Origin: Microscillaceae bacterium
GTDB lineage: Bacteria > Bacteroidota > Bacteroidia > Cytophagales > Microscillaceae
Direction: 5' to 3'
DNA length: 64,000 bases
Assembly: GCA_003483885.1 (NCBI GenBank)
Contig: DMXI01000470.1
Location: forward strand, 1-64,000
Position numbers and translations under genes: made by a program. Positions 53,110-63,251 of this stretch are shown here, piece after piece (within the stretch, counting starts at the first letter, position 1; each line of letters begins with the position of its first letter). Below the pieces are notes generated by a model. The model was not told the origin of the DNA and did not search any database. It saw nothing but the letters and a program-made list of their open reading frames with translations.

Positions 53110-54499
53110 ACTTTTTCGCACCGGGGTTATTATCAGGGTTTTACTGCTGACTTTTACCATCTTGGCTTTAAATTACCTGATTCTTGAAACCAACTATTAC
53201 ATTTCTACTTTCAGTTTGGGGGTCATCATCACCTTGCAAATCGCTTTTTTGATTCGTTATTCGGAGCGGACCAATGTGGCCTATAGCAAGTTTTTGGACT
53301 CTATAGAGTACGATGATTTTTCTCAAACTTATACCTCTAAGGGATTGGGCCGCTCGTTCGATGAATTGAACGAGCAGTTCAGCACCGTTATTCAAAAGTT
53401 TCAGGAAGTAAGAGCCGAAAAAGAGGCACAGTACCATTACCTCAAAACCATTGTACAACACGTAGACATTGGTTTGTTGATTTTGGATCAGAAAGACCAT
53501 ATTCAATTGATCAACAATGCCGCAAAAAAGCTATTGGGGATTCGTAACCTTAATAATCTACGACAATTGCGGGAAGAACATCAGCCCTTGGTCAATTTTA
53601 TCCAAACGTTCAATGAAGCTAATAAATCCAGGGAGTTGGTAAAGCTAAAAATGGATGAGGAAATAGCGCAACTCATGGTGCGTGCTACTGCTATTACGCT
53701 CCGGAGCGATTATTACCGTATTATTTCTTTGCAAGACATCCAAAGTGAACTGGACGATAAAGAGATGGAAGCGTGGCAGAACTTGATTCGGGTATTGACC
53801 CACGAAATTATCAACTCTGTAACCCCTATTGCGTCTTTGTCTACTACAGTTCATGAAGATTTGGAGCATTACAAAGTAGAGATTGAGGCGCATAACGAAG
53901 ATGGCCCTGCGGATCAGGTGATGCTGCCAGCCCATTACTTTACCGAATCGCTGGAAGATATCCATCAGGCTATTCGCACAATTCAGCGACGCTCGGAGGG
54001 ATTGATTCGTTTTGTGCAGGATTTTCGCAATCTGACCAAAATTCCTCTCCCCGATTTGCAAACTTTATCGGTAAAGGAGCTATTTGCTACGATTAATACT
54101 TTGCTCAAGGAGGATATGAAAAAACAAAATATCCAGTTTGAATGTACTTTTGAACCAGATAATTTACAATTGATTGCTGATCCTCATTTGCTGGAACAAG
54201 TGCTCATCAATTTGCTCAAAAATGCTACCCATGCCGTAGAAGATGAGGAAGAAAAACAGATCACGATGAGGGCCGAGCGAGACAATACAGGCAAGGTAGT
54301 CATCAAAGTACGCGACAATGGTATGGGTATAAGCGAAGAGGCGCAAAAGAAGATTTTTATTCCATTGTTTACCACCAAAAAGAATGGTTCAGGAATTGGA
54401 TTGAGTTTGTCTCGTCAAGTCATGCGTTTGCATGGGGGTAGTATCAATGTACAGTCTATTCCCCAAACCGAAACAATCTTTACACTAAGGTTTCCTTAA
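53099..54499 (+). CDS. Sensor histidine kinase, NtrY-like
   Basis: A 466-residue kinase. The ATG at 53099 gives MVFKLFRTGV; an upstream frame to 53069 lies inside the regulator gene. Two TM helices (about 10-55) precede a PAS domain (about 120-225) with HVDIGLLILDQKDHIQLIN. The HisKA has THEIINSVTPI with the phospho-His, and HATPase_c (about 345-466) has N-box NLLKNATHAV, G1 DNGMGI and G2 GSGIGLSLS. It overlaps and pairs with the 51724 regulator, giving an NtrC/NtrY-like system. Confidence 0.88.
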   Translation: MVFKLFRTGVIIRVLLLTFTILALNYLILETNYYISTFSLGVIITLQIAFLIRYSERTNVAYSKFLDSIEYDDFSQTYTSKGLGRSFDELNEQFSTVIQKFQEVRAEKEAQYHYLKTIVQHVDIGLLILDQKDHIQLINNAAKKLLGIRNLNNLRQLREEHQPLVNFIQTFNEANKSRELVKLKMDEEIAQLMVRATAITLRSDYYRIISLQDIQSELDDKEMEAWQNLIRVLTHEIINSVTPIASLSTTVHEDLEHYKVEIEAHNEDGPADQVMLPAHYFTESLEDIHQAIRTIQRRSEGLIRFVQDFRNLTKIPLPDLQTLSVKELFATINTLLKEDMKKQNIQFECTFEPDNLQLIADPHLLEQVLINLLKNATHAVEDEEEKQITMRAERDNTGKVVIKVRDNGMGISEEAQKKIFIPLFTTKKNGSGIGLSLSRQVMRLHGGSINVQSIPQTETIFTLRFP

Positions 54500-54584
54500 T
54501 AAGTTTTAGGTTATTTCAAGGGTTTCTACTTTACAACCTTTTGTTACTTGTGGCTGATACTTAGCTCAAACACCTACAAACTCC

Positions 54585-54617
54585 AGACCTTACAGTTTTT
54601 TGAAACCTGTAAGGTCT
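54585..54617. terminator. Bidirectional terminator
   Basis: An 11-bp perfect stem AGACCTTACAG (54585-54595)/CTGTAAGGTCT (54607-54617) with an 11-nt T-rich loop. It lies between the convergent NtrY-like gene and the hybrid kinase. Confidence 0.7.
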
Positions 54618-54672
54618 AACTATTCGTGGATAACACTCCACTCAAATCTCCAAAAGGATCTAAGGTAAAATG

Positions 54673-57600
54673 TTAGGTTATCTCGGGAGCTTCTCCGTTA
54701 ACTTGTACATATCGGATAATCTTGTTGTAAAGTTCGTTGGGGCTAAAAGGTTTGGTTAAGTAATCGGTCACTCCTGCTTTGAAAGCTCTCTCACGTTCTT
54801 CAACCAACGCCGATGCAGTTAAGGCAATGATTGGTGTGTCTACGTGGGCCTCAATTTTACGAATATGGTAGGTAGCATCGTAGCCATCCATCTCGGGCAT
54901 TTGCAAATCCATCAAAATCAAGTCATACTCATTCTGCTTTGCCTGTTCAATGGCTTCAATTCCATTGGAAGCATATTCTATCTTTAAGTGCCAGGTTTTC
55001 AAAAACTTGGCCACTACCAATTGATTAATTTTAGTATCTTCAACTAGTAAAATTCTCTGTCCTTTTGTGTTTTTCAAAGTTTCTTTGTCGTCTATGGCAT
55101 TAAAATTCCCTTTTGCTGCAGGCATATGTTTTTTAAGTTTTAAGTCAAAATAAAACCTTGACCCTTGAGCTTCTTTGCTCTCGAGGTATATTTGACTTCC
55201 CTGTAACTCTAGCAAACGTTTTACTATTGCCAGTCCAAGCCCTGTTCCGCCAAACTTGCGGATGGTTTCAGGATTGGCTTGAGTAAATCGTTCAAAAATT
55301 AACTGCTGTTTCTCTTTGGGTATTCCTACTCCGGTGTCTCTTACGTTAAACCTAATGTTGATATATTCGGTTGTTTCTTCCAATAAAAGCAAGGTTACCT
55401 TTACTTCGCCCTTGTGGGTAAATTTAATGGCGTTGTTCATTAAATTGGTTAACACTTGGGTGAGCCTTACCTGATCTCCCACTACTTTTTGAGGAATGTC
55501 GTTGTCCATCCGAAAGACCAAATCAAGGTTTTTTTCTTGAGCAGTAAAGGTAAATGATTTTTTGATGCTCTCTACCAGTTCGGGTAGTTCAAACACTACC
55601 TCCTCAAATTCTATTTTCCCAGCATCTATTTTATTAAAATCTAAAATATCATTTAATAAAGATAATAACGTCTCCGCAGAGAATTTTAATATCTTTAAGT
55701 TTTCTAATTGATCATTTCTAGGGTTATTCTCCAACAATACGTGAGTCATTCCAATCACCGCATTCATCGGGGTGCGGATTTCGTGGCTCATGGTAGACAA
55801 AAACTGCTCTTTGGCCAATGCTCCAGCTTCCGCTTTTTGCTTGGCTTGTAGTAGCTCCTGCTCAAATCTTTTACGCTCGGTGATATCTACCGAATAACCC
55901 AAAATATAAGGAGGACGATTTTTTTCAAAAGAGATCAATCGTTTTCCTACCAATAAATCAATCTCTTGGTTTTTGAGCTGAAAGCTTTCTTCCCAGCTAT
56001 CTTTTTGTTTGCCCGCCTTTACCAGCATATCATCTCTTACAAACCTAAGCGCAATTTCCCTGGGAAAAATCTCCGCATCGGTTTTTCCTAAACAATCATT
56101 GGAAAGATCATACGTCTCACAAGTTTGTTTATTGATGAATACTAATCGCCCCTCATCGTCTTTAATATACACATTAATCGGCAGGGTATCAAGTATTTGC
56201 TCTAGTACCTTCTTCTGATTGGTGAGCTCCTCTTCGGCCTCTTTTTCGTGGGTTACATCCCAGTTAATACCAATCATGCGTACGGGTTTTTGGTCATCGT
56301 CAAAAATCACTTTGCCAAAACCACGGATGTGTTTCACCTGGTTATTTTCGTGACAAACCCTAAATTGGGTATTATATTCGGCTTTTCCTTCCAAGGCCAA
56401 GGCCGAATCAGTGCGTGCCTGTGCCAAATCTTCTGGGTGAATCGCCGTTTCCCAGGCCTTGTAAGCGTGGCTAAAATCATTGGAGTGCACCCCATACAAC
56501 ATATACATTTGTTCGTCCCACACCAATTGGTCATTGACAATGTCCCAATCCCAAATACCCATCTTTGCCGATCGCATGGCCAAAGACAGCCGTTGCTCGC
56601 TCTCTCTGAGTTTTTCCATGGTAGAAGACAACACCTCATTGGTTTGGCGTAACTCCTCATTGGCCGCTTGTAATTCCTGATTTTTCAGGTCTATTTGTTG
56701 GTACTGATCTTGAATCGTTCGTTCGGCCTTTTTACGATCTGTAATATCCATACATATCACCATATACTGGAATGGTAACCGTTGTTCATTCAAAAAAGGC
56801 ACAATCGTGGCTTTTAGCCAAAATTCATCCCCGTTCTTACGCTTGTTGCGAGCTTCGCCCTTCCAAACCTTGCCAACACGTATCATGGGTAATATTTCAT
56901 CATAAATGGATTTATCAGCCGATAATAAATCATGATTATTGCCAATCAATTCATCTAAACTATATCCACTCAGGGTTACAAATTTATCATTTACATAGCG
57001 AATTTTGCCTTGAGTATCTACCAAAGCTACCATATTGGCCATATCCAGGGCCATTTTAAAATCCGACAAGCTTTTGTGAGAAGTTTTCAGTTCTTCTTCG
57101 TCCAGCTTTCGCTGGTGGATGTCTTGTATTACACCCAGCATTTTAATGGCCTTGCCATCATCCCCTCTTTGCACATTCCCTTGCGACTTTACCCAATGCA
57201 CCGAGCCATTAGGCCAGACCACTCGATACTCAATTTCATATTTTATATTTTGGTCTAGTGACTCTTGCAACCTTTGCTCTACCAACTGGCGATCATTAGG
57301 GTGGATGACTTGCATAGACAATTCATAACTAGGCTTTTGAAATGCGGCATCTACTCCTAACAGTAAAAAAGTACGGGTTGCCCAAATGACTTCGCCTGTT
57401 TCTAAGTTCCACTCCCAGGTTCCAATATTGGCAAAATCTTGCGCCAAACGAAATCGTTCCTCGTTTTCCTGTAGCTTAAGTTCTGTATTTTGACGTTCGC
57501 TAATGTCACGGGCACTGGTAATGGCTCCATTGTATTTCCCCTCTTGATCAAAAAAAGTATTGATCACTACCTCTACCCATATGTAATGCCCTGCCCGATG

Positions 57601-58542
57601 CAAAATCCGAAAAGCGTAGGTGCAAAACTTCTGCTTATTGAGGGTATTTTGCTCTAGCTCAGTCCTGAATTTTTCTACATCTTCGGGATGTATCACACTA
57701 AAGAAATCAACATTTTGCCTTTCTTTGATTGTATAGCCCAGGATGCGTTCAATAGACGGACTAGTATAAATTAACTGATTATGACGATCGTAACGCTCAA
57801 TCAAGTCGCTTGAATTATCGGTCAGAATCTGGTATAAGATTACATTGCGGGTCAACTGTTGCTGGGCAGTCTTAAGTGTAGCTTTTTGGCGGGCATTTTT
57901 ATCTTCCAGCAACACATTTTCCTGAGAATATTTTTTATTGATAGATTGCACAAATTGAAAACCCACTACTTGAAAAATAACCGTGATCAAAATCATTAGA
58001 TTGAGGGTTGGTATGCTCTCCATACGCATGATGGCATGGTCGTACCCCACACCCATCCAAAAGTGCACAGGGTCAAATAGCATTAAACAAAGCACATGAA
58101 TGCCAATAGCTCCCCAATATTGCCACCGCTTACGCATATCTATGAGTATCATAGGTAGTAGCATAAAGGCAATAGGAAGAAATCTTGGAATAAATTGATA
58201 GGCTACTGGTAGTGGCTTTCCGTGCCATACTTTGATCAAAGGCACCTCAAATAGCATAATAACCGCAGGAATGATGGCGAGCAAAAAGTGATTGAAAGCA
58301 TAATATCCTCGTTTGTTCAATATGGGAACCAGTGCAAGTAAACCCAACTCTATCGCTGTAAGCCAAACAGCCTGGTAAAGGTTTAGAAGTAAAAGCCGGG
58401 TACAGGCGACAAATAAAATTAGGAAGATGACTAGGTAACTAATCTGATTGGACAAAATGATCCGTTTTTGCAGCGTATAGTTCAAGTCCATCTTGACTCC
58501 TATCTGCACTATTTTTTGTAAAAAATTGTTCAACTTGTCCAT
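54673..58542 (-). CDS. Multi-PAS hybrid sensor histidine kinase
   Basis: A 1289-residue kinase. The ATG at 58540-58542 is preferred over a TTG at 58585. In order: about six TM helices (35-200), five PAS domains (about 235-355, 360-480, 490-610, 650-775, 785-905), HisKA with MSHEIRTPMNAVIG, HATPase_c with NLMNNAIKFT, DTGVGIPKEKQ and GGTGLGLAIVKRL, and a C-terminal receiver with DLILMDLQMPEMDGY (phospho-Asp) and LTKPF. Such proteins pass phosphate from His to Asp and on to an Hpt protein. The multi-PAS stack suggests several small-ligand or redox inputs. It probably lacks an operon partner; terminators lie at both ends. Confidence 0.9.
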   Translation of the reverse strand: MDKLNNFLQKIVQIGVKMDLNYTLQKRIILSNQISYLVIFLILFVACTRLLLLNLYQAVWLTAIELGLLALVPILNKRGYYAFNHFLLAIIPAVIMLFEVPLIKVWHGKPLPVAYQFIPRFLPIAFMLLPMILIDMRKRWQYWGAIGIHVLCLMLFDPVHFWMGVGYDHAIMRMESIPTLNLMILITVIFQVVGFQFVQSINKKYSQENVLLEDKNARQKATLKTAQQQLTRNVILYQILTDNSSDLIERYDRHNQLIYTSPSIERILGYTIKERQNVDFFSVIHPEDVEKFRTELEQNTLNKQKFCTYAFRILHRAGHYIWVEVVINTFFDQEGKYNGAITSARDISERQNTELKLQENEERFRLAQDFANIGTWEWNLETGEVIWATRTFLLLGVDAAFQKPSYELSMQVIHPNDRQLVEQRLQESLDQNIKYEIEYRVVWPNGSVHWVKSQGNVQRGDDGKAIKMLGVIQDIHQRKLDEEELKTSHKSLSDFKMALDMANMVALVDTQGKIRYVNDKFVTLSGYSLDELIGNNHDLLSADKSIYDEILPMIRVGKVWKGEARNKRKNGDEFWLKATIVPFLNEQRLPFQYMVICMDITDRKKAERTIQDQYQQIDLKNQELQAANEELRQTNEVLSSTMEKLRESEQRLSLAMRSAKMGIWDWDIVNDQLVWDEQMYMLYGVHSNDFSHAYKAWETAIHPEDLAQARTDSALALEGKAEYNTQFRVCHENNQVKHIRGFGKVIFDDDQKPVRMIGINWDVTHEKEAEEELTNQKKVLEQILDTLPINVYIKDDEGRLVFINKQTCETYDLSNDCLGKTDAEIFPREIALRFVRDDMLVKAGKQKDSWEESFQLKNQEIDLLVGKRLISFEKNRPPYILGYSVDITERKRFEQELLQAKQKAEAGALAKEQFLSTMSHEIRTPMNAVIGMTHVLLENNPRNDQLENLKILKFSAETLLSLLNDILDFNKIDAGKIEFEEVVFELPELVESIKKSFTFTAQEKNLDLVFRMDNDIPQKVVGDQVRLTQVLTNLMNNAIKFTHKGEVKVTLLLLEETTEYINIRFNVRDTGVGIPKEKQQLIFERFTQANPETIRKFGGTGLGLAIVKRLLELQGSQIYLESKEAQGSRFYFDLKLKKHMPAAKGNFNAIDDKETLKNTKGQRILLVEDTKINQLVVAKFLKTWHLKIEYASNGIEAIEQAKQNEYDLILMDLQMPEMDGYDATYHIRKIEAHVDTPIIALTASALVEERERAFKAGVTDYLTKPFSPNELYNKIIRYVQVNGEAPEIT

Positions 58543-58710
58543 GTTCGTATTGTTCAGTTTTCCGATAGCTGGCTGGTGCTTTACCAAATATATAAAAAAA
58601 ACAAGATTTTAATACAGTGTCATCTCACAAAGTTGGCAAGCATTCACCCTATAAAACGTTCATTTTCAGTAGAGTTATTACCAGTACTTTTCCGTTAAGT
58701 CCAATAAAAA

Positions 58711-58736
58711 ACCACTGTCTGGAATCCAAACAGTGG
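58711..58736 (-). terminator. Terminator of the 58767 gene
   Basis: A stem with CCACTGT/ACAGTGG arms and an inner TGG/CCA pair around AAT (58711-58736). Read on the minus strand it ends in TTTTTTATT. It lies 31 nt beyond the stop codon. Confidence 0.75.
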
Positions 58737-58766
58737 CTTGATTTTATAGGTAATTCCTGAAGAACT

Positions 58767-60029
58767 TTACCAGGTTTTTTGTTTCTTTTTGCGAGCAGCC
58801 GGAAACAAGATGTTGTTCAATATGAGCCGATAACCAGGTGAAGTAGGATGTAAATTCAAATCGGTAGGCTCCTCTCCTGTTTGATGGCGATAGTCTTCAG
58901 GATCATGCCCCCCATAAAAAGTCCAGGTACCCTTGCCAAAAGAGCCATGAATGTAACGCACCTCGTTGGCTTGTTTGGTCTCACCCATGATTACCACATC
59001 AGGCTTGACCAATCGTTTTTTGAAAGCAGTAGTTTGTCCCAAAAATCCTTTGATCACATGCTGGTGATTTTGGGTAAGCATGGCTGGAATAGGGTCCCAT
59101 TTAGCCGAAAACTTAAACAAGGTAAAAAAGTCGTTACTTTCGTTGAGGCCTCTTTCAAAGTACTGATTATCAATATTGGAATACTCGTATTCAAAGGGAT
59201 TGCGACTCAACTTAAAATTCTGAAATGCAAAGGTGTTTTTATAGCTCAACTTGCTCTGCGCCGCAGGGTCAGCAGGATCGCCATCATACATTGATTCACA
59301 AATGTCTACACCTTCGGCCGAAAGTGCAATATCGTAGGTATCAGCTGCTGAACACATGGCAAACAAAAAACCGCCACCAGCACAGTACTCTCTGATTTTT
59401 TTCACCACTGCCAACTTCATTTGAGATACCTTTTTGTAGCCAAACTTCCGGGCTGTTTCTTCAAAGGTTTTCTTTTGTTTAATGTACCAAGGCTTATGTC
59501 TAAAAATACGGTATACCTTGCCATATTGCCCAGTAAAATCTTCATGGTGCAAATGTAACCAGTCGTATTTGGGCAATTTATTCGTCAATACCTCTTCGTC
59601 AAACACCACATCATAAGGGATTTCGGCATAGGTAAGCACCAGGGTTACGGCATCGTCCCAAGGCTGTTTAAACTTGGGAGAATATACGGCTATTTTGGGA
59701 GGCTTGTCTAGCTTGATAGCGTCCATATTGCGATCTACCCTGGCTATATCAGCCAAAATCTGGCTAGCCGAAGCATTGGAAATAATTTCATAACTTATCC
59801 CTCTTACCACCAATTCGTTCTGAAACTTTTGGGTATGTTTAAACATAAAACTCCCCCCTCTATAATTCAATAGCCAGTCAGCCTCCATGCCTTGCTGCAG
59901 CACCCAATAAGTCATTCCATAGGCCTTCAAATGGTTTTTTTGGGATTTATCCATGGGGATGAGTATATAGTTGGCACGTACTCCCCAAGACACGGCCAAT
60001 AGCATTAATACAATGAGCGTTCTCTTCAT
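58767..60029 (-). CDS. Exported Bacteroidota protein, asparagine synthetase B-labelled family (copy 2)
   Basis: A 420-residue protein with a signal peptide (about 1-20). Conserved blocks are IPMDKSQKNHLKAYGMTYWVL, WLLNYRGGSF, HLHHEDFTGQYGK, GGGFLFAMCSAADTYDIAL and GTWTFYGGHDPEDYRH. Related entries are often labelled asparagine synthetase B, but no PP-loop synthetase domain is visible, so I do not support that name. The glycine-rich GGGFLFAMCSA and the GGHDPED motif recall class I glutamine-amidotransferase/ThuA-like folds, with Cys a candidate nucleophile. Enzymatic role unproven. It follows its paralogue (60149) with a 119-nt heptad-filled spacer. Confidence 0.6.
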   Translation of the reverse strand: MKRTLIVLMLLAVSWGVRANYILIPMDKSQKNHLKAYGMTYWVLQQGMEADWLLNYRGGSFMFKHTQKFQNELVVRGISYEIISNASASQILADIARVDRNMDAIKLDKPPKIAVYSPKFKQPWDDAVTLVLTYAEIPYDVVFDEEVLTNKLPKYDWLHLHHEDFTGQYGKVYRIFRHKPWYIKQKKTFEETARKFGYKKVSQMKLAVVKKIREYCAGGGFLFAMCSAADTYDIALSAEGVDICESMYDGDPADPAAQSKLSYKNTFAFQNFKLSRNPFEYEYSNIDNQYFERGLNESNDFFTLFKFSAKWDPIPAMLTQNHQHVIKGFLGQTTAFKKRLVKPDVVIMGETKQANEVRYIHGSFGKGTWTFYGGHDPEDYRHQTGEEPTDLNLHPTSPGYRLILNNILFPAARKKKQKTW

Positions 60030-60063
60030 GAATATGTTGTTTAATGGTGGAATTTTGTTTTTT

Positions 60064-60143
60064 AGTCAACAGTTGACAGTCCATAGTCCACAGACAATAG
60101 TCCATAATTGCCTATGGACTATGGACCGTTGACGGCGGACTAA
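60064..60143. repeat. Heptad repeat tract between the paralogues
   Basis: Eleven consecutive 7-nt units from AGTCAAC at 60064 to GGCGGAC ending 60140, such as AGTTGAC, AGTCCAT, AGTCCAC, TATGGAC and CGTTGAC. The first half contains AGTCCAT and the second TATGGAC, so the halves are partly inverted and can fold. It sits in the 119-nt spacer. Confidence 0.8.
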
Positions 60144-60148
60144 TAAAA

Positions 60149-61408
60149 TCAAGTCTTTTGCTTCTTTTTGCGGGCGGCTGGAAACAAAATGTTATTCAGG
60201 ATCAGACGATAACCCGGTGAATTGGGGTGTAGGTTCAAATCGGTGGGCTCTTCTCCTACAAAGTGTTGGTAATCTTCGGGGTCGTGTCCGCCATAAAAAG
60301 TCCAGGTGCCTTTACCAAAAGTACCGTGAATATAACGGGCTTCTTTGGCTTGTTTGGTTTCTCCCATAATGATTACATCAGGTTTCACCAATCTTTTCTT
60401 AAATGCGGTAGTTTGCCCCATAAACCCTTTTACTACCTGGGTGTGGCATTGGGTAAGCATGGTAGGAATGGGATCCCATTTGGCCGAAAACTTAAACAAT
60501 GTAAAGAAATCATTCGATTCTCTTAGTCCTCTTTCGTATTGTTGATTATCTATATTTGAATACTCGTATTCAAAGGGATTGCGGCTAATACGAAAGTTTT
60601 GAAAAGCAAAGGTATTTTTGAAGTTCAGCTTTCCTTGCGCTGCTGGATCAGCCGGGTCGCCATCGTACATGCGCTCACAAATGTCTACTCCATCAGCTGC
60701 CAAGGCAATATCATATGTATCGGTAGCCGAGCACATGGCAAACAAAAACCCGCCACTCGCGCAGTAATTTCTAATTTTTTTGACTACGGCTCCCTTAAGT
60801 TGAGACACCTTTTTGAATCCGTGCTTGCGCGCCATTGCTTCAAACTCGCGCTGTTGTTTGATATACCAGGGGCGATTGCGATAAGCACTGTAAAACTTCC
60901 CATATTGCCCGGTGAAGTCTTCATGATGCAAGTGTAACCAATCGTATTTGGGTAGCTTATTGGTCATAACTTCGTCGTCAAACACTACATCGTAGGGAAT
61001 TTCAGCATAAGTCAGTACCAACGTTACGGCATCGTCCCAAGGCTGTTTGGATTTGGGAGAGTACACCGCTATTTTAGGAGGTTTGTCGAGTTTCATCGCA
61101 TCCATATTTACATCGTTGCGACCTATTTTCTCCAAGATACCATTGGCTGTAGCATTCGAAATGACCTGATAACTCACGCCCCGAATGACTAATTCGTTGA
61201 TGAACGCCTGGTTTGATTTGAACATGAAGCTTCCTCCTTTATAATTCAGAAGCCAATCTATTTCTACCCCGCGCTTGAGCACCCAATAGGCAATACCATA
61301 AGCTTTGAGGTGGTTTTTCTGGCCTTTATCCATTGGCACCAAAATATACGAAGCTCGTACACTGGTGGCCAATAGCAATACCACAATGAGTAGGCTTAAT
61401 TTCTTCAT
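60149..61408 (-). CDS. Exported Bacteroidota protein, asparagine synthetase B-labelled family (copy 1)
   Basis: A 419-residue protein with a signal peptide (about 1-20) and all the blocks seen in copy 2: IPMDKGQKNHLKAYGIAYWVL, HLHHEDFTGQYGKF, ASGGFLFAMCSATDTYDIAL and GTWTFYGGHDPEDYQH. The two are closely related along the whole length, so the pair arose by tandem duplication. A change of GGG to ASG before the Cys block is one of few differences. The function is unknown, and the label asparagine synthetase is not supported. Confidence 0.6.
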   Translation of the reverse strand: MKKLSLLIVVLLLATSVRASYILVPMDKGQKNHLKAYGIAYWVLKRGVEIDWLLNYKGGSFMFKSNQAFINELVIRGVSYQVISNATANGILEKIGRNDVNMDAMKLDKPPKIAVYSPKSKQPWDDAVTLVLTYAEIPYDVVFDDEVMTNKLPKYDWLHLHHEDFTGQYGKFYSAYRNRPWYIKQQREFEAMARKHGFKKVSQLKGAVVKKIRNYCASGGFLFAMCSATDTYDIALAADGVDICERMYDGDPADPAAQGKLNFKNTFAFQNFRISRNPFEYEYSNIDNQQYERGLRESNDFFTLFKFSAKWDPIPTMLTQCHTQVVKGFMGQTTAFKKRLVKPDVIIMGETKQAKEARYIHGTFGKGTWTFYGGHDPEDYQHFVGEEPTDLNLHPNSPGYRLILNNILFPAARKKKQKT

Positions 61409-61866
61409 GGATTATATTGAATTTTTAACCTGAAATAAGGAAATTTGATAATCGCTTGTTTGTACAACGATTTTTCACTAAAATCTGTTTGTGAGTCGTG
61501 TAAAACGTTGTGATTTGAGCTAAAAAAAGTATTTTATTTGCCTTGACAATATTCAAGCATATATTTAGACATACCCAACTTAGCTGAATAATGTTTGTAA
61601 TTATTTGCATGCAAGCGTAATAAATTCAGATTTTCTGAGACTTATTACACAACTACGTCTTATGACAATAATACAATAATCGTGGTTGGTTTGTCTGATT
61701 CAAACAAACTCTTAACACAACTTTAAGAATATGCTTAAATATTCCAGGATTACATTTTAATTTAATAAATCATCTTGACTTTTGCTAATACGCTTTACTT
61801 ATCTCTTTTTTGGGGAACGTACTAAAAACACTAGATGACTTTAGAGTCGAAAACCATATTTATTCC
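61409..61866. other. 458-nt divergent intergenic region
   Basis: No gene or strong repeat. It separates the divergent exported protein and the permease gene and must hold promoters for both. I could not confirm a TAnnTTTG match with a proper -33 TTG for either. Confidence 0.4.
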
Positions 61867-63105
61867 ATGAATTATCAAGAAAACATAAGAGAAGGGTTAC
61901 GATCGGTAAGGGCTAATTTACTCAGGTCAATACTAACGGCGCTCATCATTGCCATTGGTATTATGGCACTAGTAGGCATACTGACCGCCATAGATGGCAT
62001 TCAGGCCTCGGTAGATGATAGCTTTGCTCAATTAGGTGTGAATTCCTTTGACATAGAAGGCACCTCAAGCCGGGGACGTCGCAGAAGACGAGGCCGTAAC
62101 GAAAAAGTTTACCCGCCCATTAAATACAAACAAGCCAAAAATTATCAGGAACGCTTAGGTTTTCCAGCCAAAGTAAGCATCACCACCAACCTTACTGGGG
62201 CCGCCGAGATTAAATTTCGTTCCAAAAAAACCAACCCTAACAGTCGGGTGGTAGGAGCCAATGAGAATTATATCATCACGAAAGGATACAACCTAAAACA
62301 AGGACGTAACTTCTCCCCCACCGAAATTACCAAAGGGGTAAATGTGGGTATTATTGGTCACGACTTAGCTAACACCTTGTTTGAAAAGGAGAATCCGCTC
62401 AATAAACTCATATCAGTATTGGGCAAACGTATCCGAGTTATTGGAGTATTGAAAAAAATAGGAGGCTCGTTTGGAGGCTCAGGGAATGACCGGTCTATTT
62501 TGATTCCAATCGAATTGGCTTATAGAATTCCTACTCGATCGCAGCCCACCTACAATATTACTACTTCGCTGGATGGCCCGATGGATTTTATGATGGCCAT
62601 GGGCGAGGCCGAAAGCCTGATGCGACAAATTCGCCAAGATAAGCTAGGACAACCCAATTCGTTTCAGATTGAGCGCAGTGAATCGGCAGCTGATCGTTTG
62701 GGCAACATTACCGGATACCTCACCATTGGCGGCGGAGTGGTAGGATTTATCACGTTATTGGGTGCCTCTATTGGACTCATGAATATTATGTTGGTATCCG
62801 TCACCGAGCGTACCCGAGAGATTGGGGTGCGCAAAGCGCTTGGAGCTACTCCCAAGCGTATTCGCCAACAGTTTTTGATCGAGGCCATTGTCATTTGTTT
62901 GATGGGGGGTACTGTGGGGATTATTTTTGGAATCCTCATTGGCAATGTGCTATCCCTGGTCTTAGGTTCAAGCGGGTTTATCATTCCCTGGAGCCGTATT
63001 GTCATCGGTTTGGTCACTTGTATCGGGGTTGGCTCCGCTTCGGGGTATTATCCAGCTTACAAGGCTTCCAAGCTAGACCCTATCGAGTCACTACGATTTG
63101 AATAA
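61867..63105 (+). CDS. MacB/FtsX-type ABC transporter permease
   Basis: A 412-residue protein. The ATG at 61867 starts MNYQENIREGLRSVRANLLRS; a TTG-started frame at 61810 is rejected. One TM helix (about 22-45), a periplasmic MacB_PCD domain (about 50-280), and three C-terminal TM helices with the FtsX motif ASIGLMNIMLVSVTERTREIGVRKALGAT are seen. Such permeases work with a MacB-like ATPase and often an adaptor; neither is adjacent. The role may be lipoprotein or peptide export, or envelope signalling. Confidence 0.85.
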   Translation: MNYQENIREGLRSVRANLLRSILTALIIAIGIMALVGILTAIDGIQASVDDSFAQLGVNSFDIEGTSSRGRRRRRGRNEKVYPPIKYKQAKNYQERLGFPAKVSITTNLTGAAEIKFRSKKTNPNSRVVGANENYIITKGYNLKQGRNFSPTEITKGVNVGIIGHDLANTLFEKENPLNKLISVLGKRIRVIGVLKKIGGSFGGSGNDRSILIPIELAYRIPTRSQPTYNITTSLDGPMDFMMAMGEAESLMRQIRQDKLGQPNSFQIERSESAADRLGNITGYLTIGGGVVGFITLLGASIGLMNIMLVSVTERTREIGVRKALGATPKRIRQQFLIEAIVICLMGGTVGIIFGILIGNVLSLVLGSSGFIIPWSRIVIGLVTCIGVGSASGYYPAYKASKLDPIESLRFE

Positions 63106-63120
63106 CAGCAATCAATTGTT

Positions 63121-63175
63121 CAATGGCTATATTGAACCTGAACAAGTGCACAGTATAGCCATTGATTTTATTTTT
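63121..63175 (+). terminator. Terminator of the permease gene
   Basis: An 11-bp stem CAATGGCTATA (63121-63131)/TATAGCCATTG (63154-63164) with a 22-nt loop, then TTTTATTTTT. It lies 16 nt after the permease stop. Confidence 0.75.
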
Positions 63176-63251
63176 CAGAAAAAGTGAACATCTTCTATTT
63201 GTAATCTCTTCTACTTTACACTAATTTTCCCGAAAAATTAGTTCGTGAACT

